Below are positions 35,736-45,010 of a DNA stretch of 64,000 nucleotides, one piece after another. The notes below the pieces were generated by a model. The model did no database searches and was not told where the DNA came from. It saw nothing but the letters and a program-made list of their open reading frames with translations. A program made the translations under genes and the position numbers. Source of the stretch: Rhizobacter sp. Root404 (GTDB lineage: Bacteria; Pseudomonadota; Gammaproteobacteria; Burkholderiales; Burkholderiaceae_C); the NCBI RefSeq assembly GCF_001425865.1, contig NZ_LMDS01000004.1, positions 1,432,948 to 1,496,947 on the forward strand, written 5' to 3'. How positions within the stretch are numbered: position 1 is the stretch's first letter; every line of letters starts with the position of its first letter.

Positions 35736-36036
35736 TACCGCGTGCATCGGATGGCGATCGTGGCAGCAAGACCGTGAGCGTCCGCTTTGGAGAATTGCTG
35801 CGTTCGAGCGGCCGTCGCCCTATGGCGGCTGTACTTTGAAACCGGTCATCGGCATCGCGATTTCTTGATCGCTCGGATGACTGGAAGTGGCCGCGAGCTG
35901 GCCCTCGGCCTTGGGGCGCGAGTGACTGCAAGCAGTCGTCTTAGGCCGGCACTCGCCCGGCTTTCACAAGGTGTGACTTCCTAGAGCTAAAAGTCGCATC
36001 GCGGCGAAAGCTCTTCAAGCATGCCAAGTCTTTCTC

Positions 36037-37179
36037 TCAAATTCCAAACTCAGTTTCGATTGCTTCGTTGTGTTCGCCCACCCGAGGCGCGCCCCGCGAG
36101 GCCTTCAGGCGTTGTCCGTCGATGCGGATCGGGCAGCGGGTCGTGACCAGGCTGGAGCCGTTGTCGCGCGTGACGGTCTGCAGGAAGTCCAGCGCCTTGA
36201 ATCCGTCGTGCGCGAGCAGTTCGCGCCAGTTCATCACCGGCGCGCACCAATAGTCGGCCGCCTCCAGGCGCGCCAGCCAGTGCGCATTGGTCTCGTGGCG
36301 CAGGTGCTCGACCAACACGGCCTTGATGTCGTCGCGGCGTTCGAACCACGACTTCGGATCGGTGAACTGGGCGAGCCCTGCGCAACCGAGCAACTCACCC
36401 AGCCGCGGAATGGCGCCCATCGCGAGCGCCAAGTGGCCATCAGCGGTGGCATAGATCCCATACGGCGCGGCCAAGTAGGCACTGGCATTGCGCACGGCAC
36501 TGCGCTGGGGCAGCAGGCCGCCGTCGTTCAGGTGCGTCGTGAGAAATTCGAACTGCAGGTCCAGCACCGATTCCATCAGGCTCACATCGACGGTGGCGCC
36601 GCGGCCGGACGCCCCGCGCTGCACCAAAGCAGCGAGGATGCCCTGCACCAGGTGCGCGCCGGCCATCATGTCAGCGACCGACAGGCCCATCGGCACCGGG
36701 CCGTCGTCGGCGTCGCCGCTGAGCCAGGTCAGGCCGGAGCGCGATTGCGCGAGCAGGTCCTGCCCCGGCAGGTCGACCCACGGACCCTCGTCGCCATAGC
36801 CGGTGACGCTGGCGTAGACGAGGCGCGGGTTCAGCGCCCGCACCGCCGCGCTGTCGAGGCCGATCTTGGCCATCACGCCGGGGCGGAAGTTCTGGATCAT
36901 CACATCAGCGCGGGCGATCAGCGCGCGCACCTTCGCCAGATGGGCCGGGTTCTTCAGGTCGGCCGCATAGCTGCGCTTGTTGCGGTTGATGGTGTGGAAC
37001 AGCGTGCTGTCACCGTCCAGCTCGAGGTTGGTGATGTAGAGCTGGCGGCAGATGTCGCCGGTCTGCGGCCGCTCGATCTTCAGCACCGTGGCGCCGAGGT
37101 CGGCGAGCCGCATCGCTGCGGACGGGCCGGCGAGGAACTGGGCGAAGTCGAGGACGAGCAGGCCCTGCAGCGGCTTCAT
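36037..37179 (-). CDS. CaiB/BaiF family CoA-transferase (type III)
   Basis: 380 residues. Typical features are '[20 protein letters not shown]', '[16 protein letters not shown]' (the catalytic Asp of the family lies later, near 165-170, in the 'GLTWLSGD' region), '[14 protein letters not shown]', '[17 protein letters not shown]' and '[13 protein letters not shown]'. Type III enzymes move CoA between carboxylic acids through an aspartyl-CoA intermediate. It overlaps the solute-binding-like gene by 4 nt and ends the operon 41728-36037, so it probably activates the imported acid. Confidence 0.92.
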   Translation of the reverse strand: MKPLQGLLVLDFAQFLAGPSAAMRLADLGATVLKIERPQTGDICRQLYITNLELDGDSTLFHTINRNKRSYAADLKNPAHLAKVRALIARADVMIQNFRPGVMAKIGLDSAAVRALNPRLVYASVTGYGDEGPWVDLPGQDLLAQSRSGLTWLSGDADDGPVPMGLSVADMMAGAHLVQGILAALVQRGASGRGATVDVSLMESVLDLQFEFLTTHLNDGGLLPQRSAVRNASAYLAAPYGIYATADGHLALAMGAIPRLGELLGCAGLAQFTDPKSWFERRDDIKAVLVEHLRHETNAHWLARLEAADYWCAPVMNWRELLAHDGFKALDFLQTVTRDNGSSLVTTRCPIRIDGQRLKASRGAPRVGEHNEAIETEFGI

Positions 37180-38342
37180 GACGCGGCCCCCTGCGTGGCC
37201 GCCCGGTGTGCGGCGCGGTGCAGCGCATCGAGCCGTTCGTAAGCAGCGCCTGCGCTCGTCTCGCCGCGCAGGTACGCGTGCACGGCGTGGCCCGCGGCGT
37301 CCTGGAACCCGATGTAGCCGGGGTAGCGCGGGCGCACCCAGGCGTCGTCCAGCGTCGGCAGCGTGGCGGCGAAGTAGCCCCCGGTCGTCCGGTTCGGTTC
37401 GTCGGCCAGCCAGGCCGCGCGGTGCCCGGGCTGGCCGCCGGCGTCGGCAAACAGTCCCTGCTGCACTGGCGCACTCATCACCCAGGCCAAATAGTCAGCG
37501 GCTTCGCGCGGATGCGCGCTGCGTGCCGAGATTGCCATGCCGGCGCCGCCGAGCGTCGAGCGCAGCTTGGCAATGCGGCGCACAAGTCCGCCGAAGCGCA
37601 ACGCACGGCGGGCGTAACCGGGGCGGGCGTAGTTCGAGTAGCCGTACGCAAAGGGCAGATACGCGATCGCGTCCCCCTGCGTCATCGCCTCGTAGGTCTG
37701 GATCGGGTTGCGGGTCAGGCAGGCGGCATCGCAGGCGGAGACCAGTTCCTTCAACGCTTCGAGCGCGGCCAGGCCGGCCTCGCGCCGGCCGATCGTCTCG
37801 GGCCACGAGCCGGGCGCCTCGCCTTCGTCGAGCCAGAGCATGTACAGGTTCATCAGGCTGTCAATCGGGATTGCAGGCACCGCCACCGCACCGCGCCGCG
37901 CCAGCACGAGCAGCTCGCCCCAGGTTGTCGGCACGCCGACGCCGAGGCGCTGGAGCAGGTCTTCCCGCCAGCTCGCGACCGGCGTGGCGGCGTCGACCGG
38001 CAGCGCCCACTGGTGGCCGTCGACCTCGTAGCTCGCATGCGAGGCGCCGACGCTGGCCGCCGCGCTATCGGCAATCGCGTCCGCCGACACGAGACCTTCG
38101 AGCGGCCTGAAGATGCCGTGCGCCGCCGCCTCGCCGATCGAGGGGTGATCGATCACCAACAGGTCGAAGCGCTTCGCGAGGTCCTCGATTGACTCGTCGG
38201 CGAAGGCCTGCAGCGAGCGTTTCTCCCAGCGGATCTCGATGCCAGGGTTCAACTCGTGCCAACGCTGCGCGGTCGCCACCTTCGGGCAGAAGCCGCGGGT
38301 GTGGTTCCAGGTGATGCCCTTGAGGATGACCGGCGCGCTCAT
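37176..38342 (-). CDS. Solute-binding-protein-like protein without a signal peptide
   Basis: 388 residues with the extracellular solute-binding (family 1) fold: '[20 protein letters not shown]', '[18 protein letters not shown]', '[17 protein letters not shown]', and '[20 protein letters not shown]'. Unlike periplasmic relatives, the ATG (38342) is followed at once by the mature domain, and the start overlaps the MaoC gene by 4 nt, so there is no room for a leader. It probably stays in the cytosol. It may bind the substrate or CoA-ester there, or be a misnamed enzyme; neither can be shown. Confidence 0.8.
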   Translation of the reverse strand: MSAPVILKGITWNHTRGFCPKVATAQRWHELNPGIEIRWEKRSLQAFADESIEDLAKRFDLLVIDHPSIGEAAAHGIFRPLEGLVSADAIADSAAASVGASHASYEVDGHQWALPVDAATPVASWREDLLQRLGVGVPTTWGELLVLARRGAVAVPAIPIDSLMNLYMLWLDEGEAPGSWPETIGRREAGLAALEALKELVSACDAACLTRNPIQTYEAMTQGDAIAYLPFAYGYSNYARPGYARRALRFGGLVRRIAKLRSTLGGAGMAISARSAHPREAADYLAWVMSAPVQQGLFADAGGQPGHRAAWLADEPNRTTGGYFAATLPTLDDAWVRPRYPGYIGFQDAAGHAVHAYLRGETSAGAAYERLDALHRAAHRAATQGAAS

Positions 38343-38794
38343 GCGGGCTTCGCTTTCGATTCGACCAGGTGCAGGTGGTCGCAGACCAGCACCGTCTCGT
38401 CGCGCTGGTTGACGATGTCGACATGCTCGGTCACCCGGCCAAAGCCGGGCCGCTTGGGATCGGGCCGCACGTCGGTGATGCTGACCCTGCTGCGGATCGT
38501 GTCGCCGATGTGCACCGGCTTGACGAAGCGCAGCTTGTCGTAGCCGTAGGAGAACGCGACCGGGTTGATCTCGGAGGCGGTCAGACCGATGCCGATCGCG
38601 AACACCATCGTGCCGTGCGCGATGCGCTGGCCCCCGGCCAGCGTCTTCGCGAACTCGGCGTCCACATGGTGCGGGAAGAAGTCGCCGGTGTGGCCGGCGT
38701 GCACGACGATATCGGTCTCGGTGATCGTGCGGCCGAAGGTCTCCCGTGCTTCGCCGAGCACGTAGTCTTCGAGGTGGCGCGTTCTGATGCTCAT
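38339..38794 (-). CDS. MaoC-family hot-dog dehydratase/hydratase
   Basis: 151 residues, single hot-dog domain. The catalytic Asp/His dyad lies in '[20 protein letters not shown]', with '[18 protein letters not shown]' completing the MaoC signature. Such enzymes hydrate enoyl-CoA or mesaconyl-CoA-type thioesters in the cytosol. Its 3' end overlaps the next gene by 4 nt and a CoA-transferase follows, supporting a CoA-dependent hydratase role in breakdown of the transported acid. Confidence 0.9.
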   Translation of the reverse strand: MSIRTRHLEDYVLGEARETFGRTITETDIVVHAGHTGDFFPHHVDAEFAKTLAGGQRIAHGTMVFAIGIGLTASEINPVAFSYGYDKLRFVKPVHIGDTIRSRVSITDVRPDPKRPGFGRVTEHVDIVNQRDETVLVCDHLHLVESKAKPA

Positions 38795-38804
38795 CGCGTC
38801 TGCC

Positions 38805-39614
38805 TCATTCCTTCGCGTTGAGCTGCTCGATCGGCAGCGGCCCGCCGAACCACTTCGTGTAAATCGCCGGGAGCTTGCCGTTCTTCATGTTGGTGTCTAC
38901 CCAGACATCGAGCCGGTCGCGCAGTTTGGTGTCCTGCTGCCGCACGCCGGCTCCGACCTTGAAATACTTCAGCATGATCGCGGCGCGCAGCTTGATGCTC
39001 GGGTCCTTCTTGTTCAGCGCGTAGAGCACCGCCGGCGAGGTGACGAATGCGTCGATCTGGCCCGACAGGATCGCGGTGGTCGAGGCCGAGTCGTCCTCGA
39101 ACCGCATGATGTTCGTGCCCTGCGGCGCCTGCTGCGTCAGCAGCTGCTCGTTGACGGTGCCCCGGGTGGCGCCGACCCGCTTGCCGACCAGGTCGGGCAG
39201 CGCGGCAATCTTCACGCGCGCGGGCACGCCGACCGCAGCTGGCGTCACCGAGTACGGCTTCGAGTACGCGATCACCTTCATGCGCTCGGGCGTGATGCCG
39301 AGAGAGGCCATCACGACGTCGGCCTTGTTCGTCTGCAGGAAGGGCACGCGGTTCGCGCCGGTCAGCGGCACGATCTCGAGTGCCACGCCGAGGTCGCTGG
39401 CGAGCAGCTTGGCGCAGTCCATCTCGGAGCCGTCCTGCTTCATGTTCTCGTCGACCAGGCCGTATGGCGGGATGCTGAAATCCACGCCGATGCGGATTTT
39501 CTTGTTCGCGAGGATGGCGTCGAGGTCGTCGGCGCGGGCGGCCGGCGCACCGACCAGCAGGGCAGCGGCGTCGACAAGCGTCAGCAAGTTGAAGGTTCGG
39601 CGGATCGGTTTCAT
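38805..39614 (-). CDS. Periplasmic binding protein of an amino-acid-type ABC transporter (SBP family 3)
   Basis: 269 residues. A signal peptide (1-28, '...GAPAARADD') precedes the family 3 domain: '[20 protein letters not shown]', '[20 protein letters not shown]', '[20 protein letters not shown]' and '[20 protein letters not shown]'. The conserved Arg and Asp that hold the alpha-amino acid in relatives lie in these segments. It precedes the MaoC gene by 10 nt and follows the ATPase gene, in one operon. Confidence 0.92.
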   Translation of the reverse strand: MKPIRRTFNLLTLVDAAALLVGAPAARADDLDAILANKKIRIGVDFSIPPYGLVDENMKQDGSEMDCAKLLASDLGVALEIVPLTGANRVPFLQTNKADVVMASLGITPERMKVIAYSKPYSVTPAAVGVPARVKIAALPDLVGKRVGATRGTVNEQLLTQQAPQGTNIMRFEDDSASTTAILSGQIDAFVTSPAVLYALNKKDPSIKLRAAIMLKYFKVGAGVRQQDTKLRDRLDVWVDTNMKNGKLPAIYTKWFGGPLPIEQLNAKE

Positions 39615-39663
39615 CGGGAGTCTCCTGGTCGGTTCGGTGAGAAAGTGAGGCGGGGACGAAGGA

Positions 39664-40392
39664 TCAAAGGCCGCTGCCGACGAACTGGCGCAGCTCGGCG
39701 GTTCGGGGCGCGTCGAGGATTTCGGCCGGGCCGGTCTCCCAGACGCGGCCCTGGTGCATAAAGACGATCAGGTCGGCCACCCGGCGCGCGAACGACATTT
39801 CGTGCGTGACGAGCAGCATCGTCATGCCGTCTCGGGCGAGGCCTTCCATCACGCGCAGCACCTCGCCTGTGAGTTCGGGATCGAGCGCGGAGGTGACCTC
39901 GTCGAACAGCATCACCTGCGGCGACATCGCCAGCGACCGCGCGATCGCGGCGCGCTGCTGCTGGCCACCGGAGAGCTGCTCGGGATACGCCGCGGCCTTC
40001 TCGGCCAGCCCGACCTGCGCGAGCACGCGCTGCGCGGTCTCGCGCGCTGTGGCGGTGGGCTGCTTCTTGACCCAGCGCGGCGCGAGCGTGATGTTCTCCT
40101 CGACCGTGAGGTGCGGGAATAGGTTGTAGCTCTGGAACACGATGCCCACATCGGCGCGCATCGCGCTCAGCGCCAGCGCCGGGTCGTGCACCGCATGGCC
40201 GCAAACGTCGATCTCGCCCTGGTCGATGGTCTCCAAGCGGTTGATGCAGCGCAACGCCGTGCTCTTGCCCGAGCCGCTGCGGCCGATGATCGCGACGACC
40301 TGGCCCTTGTCGACCGAGAACGAGACGCCGTTCAGCACCTTGACCGGGCCGAAGCTCTTGTGGACGTCGCGCAGTTCAACGATGGGCGACAT
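39664..40392 (-). CDS. ABC transporter ATP-binding protein, amino-acid type (GlnQ-like)
   Basis: 242 residues. Walker A 'GRSGSGKSTALRCINRLE', Q-loop 'VFQSYNLFPHLTVEENI', signature 'QLSGGQQQRAAIARSLA', Walker B 'VMLFDEVTSALDPE' and switch His 'LLVTHEMSFAR' are all intact. It powers the two permeases encoded just upstream, overlapping one of them by 17 nt. Confidence 0.95.
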   Translation of the reverse strand: MSPIVELRDVHKSFGPVKVLNGVSFSVDKGQVVAIIGRSGSGKSTALRCINRLETIDQGEIDVCGHAVHDPALALSAMRADVGIVFQSYNLFPHLTVEENITLAPRWVKKQPTATARETAQRVLAQVGLAEKAAAYPEQLSGGQQQRAAIARSLAMSPQVMLFDEVTSALDPELTGEVLRVMEGLARDGMTMLLVTHEMSFARRVADLIVFMHQGRVWETGPAEILDAPRTAELRQFVGSGL

Positions 40393-41032
40393 TGAGCTTC
40401 CTTTCGAGTGCGCGGCTCCACCGCGAGAGCGGGTAGCACATGCAGAAGTAGATGGCCGCCACGATCACGTAGACGACGAAGGGCTGGAAGGTCGAGTTGT
40501 TGATGACCTTGCCGGTGTAGGTGAGCTCGGCGAAGCCGACGATCGACGCGATCGAGGTGTTCTTGACGATCTGCACCATGAAGCCGACGGTCGGCGGCGT
40601 CGCGATGCGCATCGCCTGCGGGATGATCACCAGCGCCAAGCTCTGGGCGCGGCTGAAGCCCAGGGTGTCGGCCGCCTCCCACTGCGTGCGCGGCACGGCC
40701 TCGATGCAGCCGCGCCAGATCTCGCCGAGGTAGGCGGCCGCGTAGACCGTGATCGACAGGCTCGCGGCGACGATCGCCGGCAGGTTGAAGCCCATCACCG
40801 ACAGCCCGAAATAAGCGAGGAAAATCACGATCAGCAGCGGCGTGCCCTGGATGATCTGCACGTACAGGCCCGACAGCTGGCGCACCCAGCGCGCCCGCGC
40901 GGTGCGCATCAGCGCGACCGCCATGCCGGCGATGCCGCCGAACAGGAAGGCGAGCAGCGACAGCGCGATCGTCCACAGCGCGCCCTGCAGCAGGGAGGCC
41001 AGGTGCGGCCATGACAGCGTAGTGATGTGCAC
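40376..41032 (-). CDS. Amino-acid-type ABC permease (HisM/GlnP family), second subunit
   Basis: 218 residues with about five membrane helices. The EAA loop is 'EIWRGCIEAVPRTQWEAADT' with 'LGFSRAQSLALVIIPQAMRI', which docks on the ATPase. The N-terminal segment 'GALWTIALSLLAFLFGGIAG' is typical of the HisM/GlnP group. It forms a pair with the permease at 41051-41728 and overlaps the ATPase gene by 17 nt. Confidence 0.94.
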   Translation of the reverse strand: MHITTLSWPHLASLLQGALWTIALSLLAFLFGGIAGMAVALMRTARARWVRQLSGLYVQIIQGTPLLIVIFLAYFGLSVMGFNLPAIVAASLSITVYAAAYLGEIWRGCIEAVPRTQWEAADTLGFSRAQSLALVIIPQAMRIATPPTVGFMVQIVKNTSIASIVGFAELTYTGKVINNSTFQPFVVYVIVAAIYFCMCYPLSRWSRALERKLNVAHR

Positions 41033-41050
41033 TTGCGTTCTCGCGTCGGG

Positions 41051-41728
41051 TCAGAGCGAGGTGCCGAGCCGGCGGCGGCGCGGGAACAGGATCTGCCCCA
41101 GCGCCCAGAAGCCCAACCGCATCAGCAGCGACAGCAGCATGTACGCGACCGCCGCGACGATGTAGATCTCGAAGCTGCGGTAGGTCTCGGACTGGATGCG
41201 GTTCGCGACCGCAGTCAGCTCCTCGGTCGAGATCTGCGAGGTCACGCTGGTGGCCAGCATCAGCAGCACGAACTGGCTGGTCAGGGCGGGATAGACTTTC
41301 TCGATGGCTGGCGGCAGCACGATGCCGAGCATCACCCGCCACGGCGACAGGCCCAGGCTCTCGGCGGCCTCGATCTGGCCTTTGTGGATCGCCTCCAGCC
41401 CGGCCCGCACGATTTCACTCGTGTAGGCGCCGATGTTGATCACCAGCGCGGCTATCGCCGCGACCATGGCGTCGATCCGCAGGCCGAGCGTGGCCAGGCC
41501 GAAGTACACGATGAAGATCTGCACCAGCAGCGGCGTGTTGCGGATCGTCTCGACATACGCGCCGACCAGCCCGCGCACCCAGCTGTGTCGGCTGCCGCTG
41601 CCGATGGCGCAGAGCGTCCCCAGCAGGAAGCCGAGCAGCGTTGACGCGAACGACAGCTCGATCGTCAACCAGACGCCGGCCATGAGGTCGCGCCAGTAGG
41701 GCCAGATAGAGGTGAAGTCCAAAGTCAT
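41051..41728 (-). CDS. Amino-acid-type ABC permease (HisM/GlnP family), first subunit
   Basis: 225 residues, about five membrane helices. The EAA loop is 'EIVRAGLEAIHKGQIEAAES' with 'LGLSPWRVMLGIVLPPAIEK', and 'VRGLVGAYVETIRNTPLLVQ' is the usual mid-protein signature. It is the first gene of the seven-gene operon reading down to 36037. The 41729-41892 gap to the IclR gene contains two palindromes that probably control both directions. Confidence 0.94.
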   Translation of the reverse strand: MTLDFTSIWPYWRDLMAGVWLTIELSFASTLLGFLLGTLCAIGSGSRHSWVRGLVGAYVETIRNTPLLVQIFIVYFGLATLGLRIDAMVAAIAALVINIGAYTSEIVRAGLEAIHKGQIEAAESLGLSPWRVMLGIVLPPAIEKVYPALTSQFVLLMLATSVTSQISTEELTAVANRIQSETYRSFEIYIVAAVAYMLLSLLMRLGFWALGQILFPRRRRLGTSL

Positions 41729-41736
41729 GGGCGGAT

Positions 41737-41758
41737 AACGTTTTATGGATGAAACGTT
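41737..41758. promoter_or_regulatory. Inverted repeat upstream of the ABC operon (candidate IclR-family operator)
   Basis: The arms AACGTTT (41737-41743) and AAACGTT (41752-41758) are perfect complements with an 8-nt spacer. Just 9 nt upstream of the permease start, this would cover the transcript start or ribosome-binding site. The overlapping word 'atgaaacgttgtttta' (41749-41764) resembles IclR/KdgR-type half sites (TGAAAC..GTTTCA). The assignment to the adjacent IclR protein is inference. Confidence 0.5.
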
Positions 41759-41848
41759 GTTTTAGATCGATTTTAGGAGCCGCAGTTGTACTCCCATAGC
41801 TAAAAGCGGCGCCATGGGGTAAGTACGAAGAGACGGCGTACGAGGCTC

Positions 41849-41871
41849 AATTTCATTGGCGAAATGAAATT
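41849..41871. promoter_or_regulatory. Perfect 9-bp inverted repeat before iclR-type gene (candidate operator)
   Basis: The arms AATTTCATT (41849-41857) and AATGAAATT (41863-41871) are perfectly complementary around the spacer 'ggcga'. It ends 21 nt before ATG 41893. The core TTTCAT..ATGAAA resembles known IclR-family operators, so autoregulation is plausible. It is much more AT-rich than the surrounding DNA. Confidence 0.6.
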
Positions 41872-41892
41872 TCGGTGCCAGAATCCGTGGCC

Positions 41893-42705
41893 ATGAGCAA
41901 CGACGCTGCCACTGCCCTGCCGGCCGACGAGCCGACGCGCTATTCCGCCCCTGCCCTGGAAAAGGGGCTGGACATCCTGGAAGCGCTGGTCGACGAGTCG
42001 CAGGGGTTGACCCTGAACGAGCTCGCGAAAAAGCTCGGCCGCACGGTCGGCGAGATCTTCCGGATGGCGGTGGCGCTTCAGCAGCGTGGTTACGTGCAGG
42101 TCGACGCAGCCGATCGCTACGCGCTGACCCTCAAGCTGCTCGAACTCGCCCACCACCAGCAGCCGCTGAAATCGCTGGTGGCGACCGCTCTGCCGCTGAT
42201 GCGAGAGCTGGCGAACCGGGCCAAGCAGTCATGCCACCTTTGCACTCATTTCGACGGCCGGATCATCGTCGCGGCGCAGATCGACAGCCCCGGGCTCTGG
42301 TCATTCGGGCTGAAGCTAGGCGCGGTGATGGGCCTCACCGAGACTGCCTCCGGCCACGTACTCCTCGCGTTCCGGGACGAAGCCGAGCGCACCCGCATGC
42401 TGGCGGCGCAGATCAAGACGCATGGCGACCTGGGCATGGACCCTGCGCAGCTGCTGCGCCGACTGGAAGAGCTGCGCACCCAGGGCTACACGGTGATGCC
42501 GAGCCGGCATACGGCGTCCGTCACCAACATCGCGCACCCGGTCTTCGGTGTTACTGGGCAGGTGATTGCCGCGCTTACGGTGCCCTACATCGGCAGACTG
42601 GAGCCACTTGGCAGCCCTGACATTGAGGCAGTCTGTGAGCAGGTCCGCGACGTGGCAAGGCAGCTATCGGACATGATGGGGTATCGCGGATACACGGAAG
42701 CCTGA
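41893..42705 (+). CDS. IclR-family transcriptional regulator
   Basis: 270 residues from ATG 41893; a GTG at 41875 would add six residues but sits against the palindrome. The N-terminal winged helix is 'ALEKGLDILEALVDESQGLT' with 'LNELAKKLGRTVGEIFRMAV', and the C-terminal GAF-like effector domain includes 'AKQSCHLCTHFDGRIIVAAQ', 'SFGLKLGAVMGLTETASGHV' and 'TNIAHPVFGVTGQVIAALTV'. It diverges from the ABC/CoA-transferase operon and probably controls it, with the imported acid as effector. Confidence 0.92.
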   Translation: MSNDAATALPADEPTRYSAPALEKGLDILEALVDESQGLTLNELAKKLGRTVGEIFRMAVALQQRGYVQVDAADRYALTLKLLELAHHQQPLKSLVATALPLMRELANRAKQSCHLCTHFDGRIIVAAQIDSPGLWSFGLKLGAVMGLTETASGHVLLAFRDEAERTRMLAAQIKTHGDLGMDPAQLLRRLEELRTQGYTVMPSRHTASVTNIAHPVFGVTGQVIAALTVPYIGRLEPLGSPDIEAVCEQVRDVARQLSDMMGYRGYTEA

Positions 42706-42988
42706 GCGGGCTAGAGGAACCCCAACAATCGAGTGTCGGCTGCCCGGCTCGAGCGCGTACTCACAGCCGGCCACCACCGGCCGGTGGCGACCATCAGGTT
42801 CGAGGCGATTCGATCGTCTCAACCTCGGCGCTGCCAACCCGCATTGGCAATTCGCGATGGACGCCCACACCACTTGGCCGAACCGCCCTCCCCCAGAAGT
42901 TCGAGGACGTTGTTCGCAGCCATCATCTCAGGACTGACGACCACGAAAATTTGCGCCAAACTTGCGCTTCCGCGTGAGGAGATAAACG
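42706..42988. other. Intergenic region, no gene seen
   Basis: No gene is recognised in this 283-nt gap. It holds a 14-bp perfect palindrome 'ccaccggccggtgg' near 42774-42787 in a GC-rich stretch after the IclR gene, which has no T-run and so is not a clear terminator. Confidence 0.35.
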
Positions 42989-43231
42989 ATGGGAGTAATC
43001 CGCAAAGGCTTCGATCCGGATCTGGGCCGCAGATTTGCCGAGGAAAACCAGGGCCTCATCTTCGCGATGGGAGCCAAGAGGCCAATAGCCCCAAAGACGT
43101 GTGTCGGCCTCGACGGCTCACCGCAGTACGACGACGAGATGCCACTCGGTCTCGATGCTCAGCAGCATCACGACTGGTTGATGCTTAATCCCGGCTCACG
43201 AGACCCGTCGGTTGACGACGATGAGGAATGA
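42989..43231 (+). CDS. Small hypothetical protein (80 aa)
   Basis: 80 residues: 'MGVIRKGFDPDLGRRFAEEN', 'QGLIFAMGAKRPIAPKTCVG' and an acidic end 'SRDPSVDDDEE'. The GAGGAG box 7 nt before ATG 42989 and coherent composition support translation. There is no signal peptide or membrane helix and no recognised family. It stands alone between the IclR gene and a secretion-gene fragment. Confidence 0.65.
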   Translation: MGVIRKGFDPDLGRRFAEENQGLIFAMGAKRPIAPKTCVGLDGSPQYDDEMPLGLDAQQHHDWLMLNPGSRDPSVDDDEE

Positions 43232-43297
43232 AAGGGTACGGCGCCTAGTGCGCTGAACGTAGGCCGGCAAGGCAGCGCCACGCCGCACGTAACGCGG

Positions 43298-43550
43298 TCA
43301 GCGCTCTCTCGCAGCGCGTCGCAGCACTTGGGTCACCGGTTCCACTAGATACTGCAGCGGCGTGCGTTCGTCGCCCTTGATGTAGACCTCGGCCGGCATG
43401 CCAGCCTGCAGTTCACTTCCCCCGCTTGGGCCAGCGAGGCGGCATCGGCCTCGACCAGCGCCACGTAGAAGGGCTGGTTGGTCGCACGATCCAGCGTGCG
43501 GTCGGGCGCCACATAGAACACTTTGCCGGTCACCAGCCGCGTCGTGCGAG
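43298..43550 (-). pseudogene. HlyD-family type I secretion adaptor, C-terminal fragment with frameshift
   Basis: One frame gives 'TRLVTGKVFYVAPDRTLDRA' and 'TNQPFYVALVEADAASLAQA'; the adjacent frame continues 'LQAGMPAEVYIKGDERTPLQ' and 'YLVEPVTQVLRRAARER' to the stop. Together they match the last 80 residues of membrane-fusion proteins that link an ABC exporter to TolC. A 1-nt shift near 43425 splits them and the first 350 or so residues are absent. Its position just downstream of a tRNA gene suggests leftovers of an old island. Confidence 0.65.
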
Positions 43551-43566
43551 CCACCGCCGGCCGAAG

Positions 43567-43632
43567 CCCCTTCGGAGGCCCTTCGAAGGCCCTTCGGATC
43601 GCCCATCCACCCCTTCGAAGCCCCTTCGAAGC
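43567..43632. repeat. Short tandem-like repeat of a CCCTTCGRAG unit
   Basis: Five imperfect copies of (C)CCCTTCG(A/G)AG occur within 66 nt, each containing or resembling the palindrome TTCGAA. They lie in non-coding DNA between the HlyD fragment and the tRNA gene. Their role is unknown; slippage-derived repetition is the simplest reading. Confidence 0.6.
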
Positions 43633-43823
43633 GGCAGGCAACGCCTCGTCAAAGACCCGCCCGATGCGGGACGAGGGCCGTCGCTCGAGGACCGGTCCAT
43701 GGGACGCAAACCCGCGTCCGCTCAATCTGGCTACATGATGGCTACACGGACCTTGTCAGGCCCGCAGGGATGCGCCACACTTCATCTCGCCTGCCAGAAA
43801 AACTATGTCTGACAAGCACTTAC

Positions 43824-43901
43824 TGGTAGGCCGCCCGTGAGTCGAACACGGCACCAACAGATTATGAGTCTGCTGCTCTAACCATCATGAGCTAGCGGCC
43901 C
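43824..43901 (-). tRNA. tRNA with CAU anticodon, probably tRNA-Ile2
   Basis: The minus strand folds as a cloverleaf: acceptor GGGCCGC/GCGGCCT, anticodon arm CAGAC-TCATAAT-CTG with anticodon CAU, T arm CCGTG-TTCGACT-CACGG, and an encoded CCA end (43824-43826). CAU can be Met or Ile2; the context 'GACTCATAATC' followed by 'TTGGT' is more like Ile2 tRNAs, whose C34 is changed to lysidine by TilS to read AUA. It precedes hrcA by 33 nt on the hrcA downstream side. Confidence 0.88.
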
Positions 43902-43934
43902 GGCGTGCGGGATTGTAGGCAGCGCGGCGCGGCG

Positions 43935-44942
43935 CTACTTGGTACTCAGCGCATTCGTGACCAGCCGCGACGTGATGTCGACGATCTGGATCATGCGGTC
44001 GTAGGCCATGCGGGTCGGCCCGATCACGCCGAGCGTGCCGACGATCTGGCCGTTGACCTCGTACGGCGCCGAGACGACCGACAGCTCCTCGAACGGCACG
44101 ACCATGCTCTCGCCGCCGATGTAGATGCGCACGCCCTCGGCGCGGCTGCTGACCTCGAGCAGGCGCATCAGCTGCGTCTTCTGCTCGAACACGTCGAACA
44201 GCTTGCGCAGGCTGCCCATGTCGCTGGAGAAGTCCTGCACCGTCAGCAGGTTGCGCTCGCCGCTGATCACGACCTGCTCCTGGCTGTCGGCATGCGCCTC
44301 GCTGCCGGCCTGGACCGCGGCCTGCATCAGCGTGGCGATCTCGCCGCGCAGCGCGTCGACCTCGGTCTTCAGGCGCTCGCGCACCTCCTCGATCGTGCGG
44401 CCGCGGTAATTGGCGGTCAGGTAGTTGCTGGCCTCGATCAGCTGCGACTGGGTGTAGTCCTGAGCGGTGAAGATCACGCGGTTCTGCACGTCGCCGTCGG
44501 GCGCGACCAGGATCACGAGCACCCGCCGCTCGCTCAGGCGCATGAACTCGATGTGATGGAACACGCTCGCCTTGCGCGGCGCGGTGATCACGCCGACGAA
44601 GCTCGACAGGTTGGACAGCAGCTGCGCCGCGTTGGCGATCACGCGCTGCGGCTGGTCGGGCGGCAGTTGCGGCGTCGGCGGCGCGTTGGCCAGCGGCTGC
44701 GCGGTCAGCATCGTGTCGACGAACAGGCGGTAGCCCTTGGGCGTCGGGATGCGGCCGGCGCTGGTGTGCGGGCTGACGATCAGGCCGAGGTCTTCCAGGT
44801 CGGCCATCACGTTGCGGATCGTCGCCGGCGACAGCTCCAGGCCGCTGGCCCGCGACAGGGTGCGCGAACCCACCGGCTGGCCATCGGCGATGTACTTCTC
44901 GACCAGGGCCTTCAGCAGTGTTTTCGCGCGCTCGTCCAGCAT
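43935..44942 (-). CDS. hrcA: Heat-inducible transcription repressor HrcA
   Basis: 335 residues. The N-terminal winged helix is '[20 protein letters not shown]' with '[20 protein letters not shown]', followed by the GAF-like HrcA domain ('[20 protein letters not shown]', '[13 protein letters not shown]'). HrcA represses groE and dnaK operons at CIRCE sites and is itself stabilised by GroEL. No CIRCE repeat (TTAGCACTC-N9-GAGTGCTAA) is seen in the 68-nt gap to nadK, so local autoregulation is not evident. It is divergent from nadK. Confidence 0.97.
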   Translation of the reverse strand: MLDERAKTLLKALVEKYIADGQPVGSRTLSRASGLELSPATIRNVMADLEDLGLIVSPHTSAGRIPTPKGYRLFVDTMLTAQPLANAPPTPQLPPDQPQRVIANAAQLLSNLSSFVGVITAPRKASVFHHIEFMRLSERRVLVILVAPDGDVQNRVIFTAQDYTQSQLIEASNYLTANYRGRTIEEVRERLKTEVDALRGEIATLMQAAVQAGSEAHADSQEQVVISGERNLLTVQDFSSDMGSLRKLFDVFEQKTQLMRLLEVSSRAEGVRIYIGGESMVVPFEELSVVSAPYEVNGQIVGTLGVIGPTRMAYDRMIQIVDITSRLVTNALSTK

Positions 44943-45010
44943 GTCGTCATTGTAGGCGGCGGGCCCTTTCCAGGCCGGTTTGCAGGGGGTGCTGTGGTGT
45001 AATCCCGCGC

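Noticed and set aside
42706..42988. Palindrome ccaccggccggtgg as a terminator
   Set aside because: It has no T-run on either side and a stem without a loop, so termination is not supported.
43567..43632. CRISPR array
   Set aside because: The units are only about 11 nt and abut each other without spacers; no cas genes are present.
44943..45010. CIRCE operator upstream of hrcA
   Set aside because: No TTAGCACTC...GAGTGCTAA dyad is present in the gap between hrcA and nadK.
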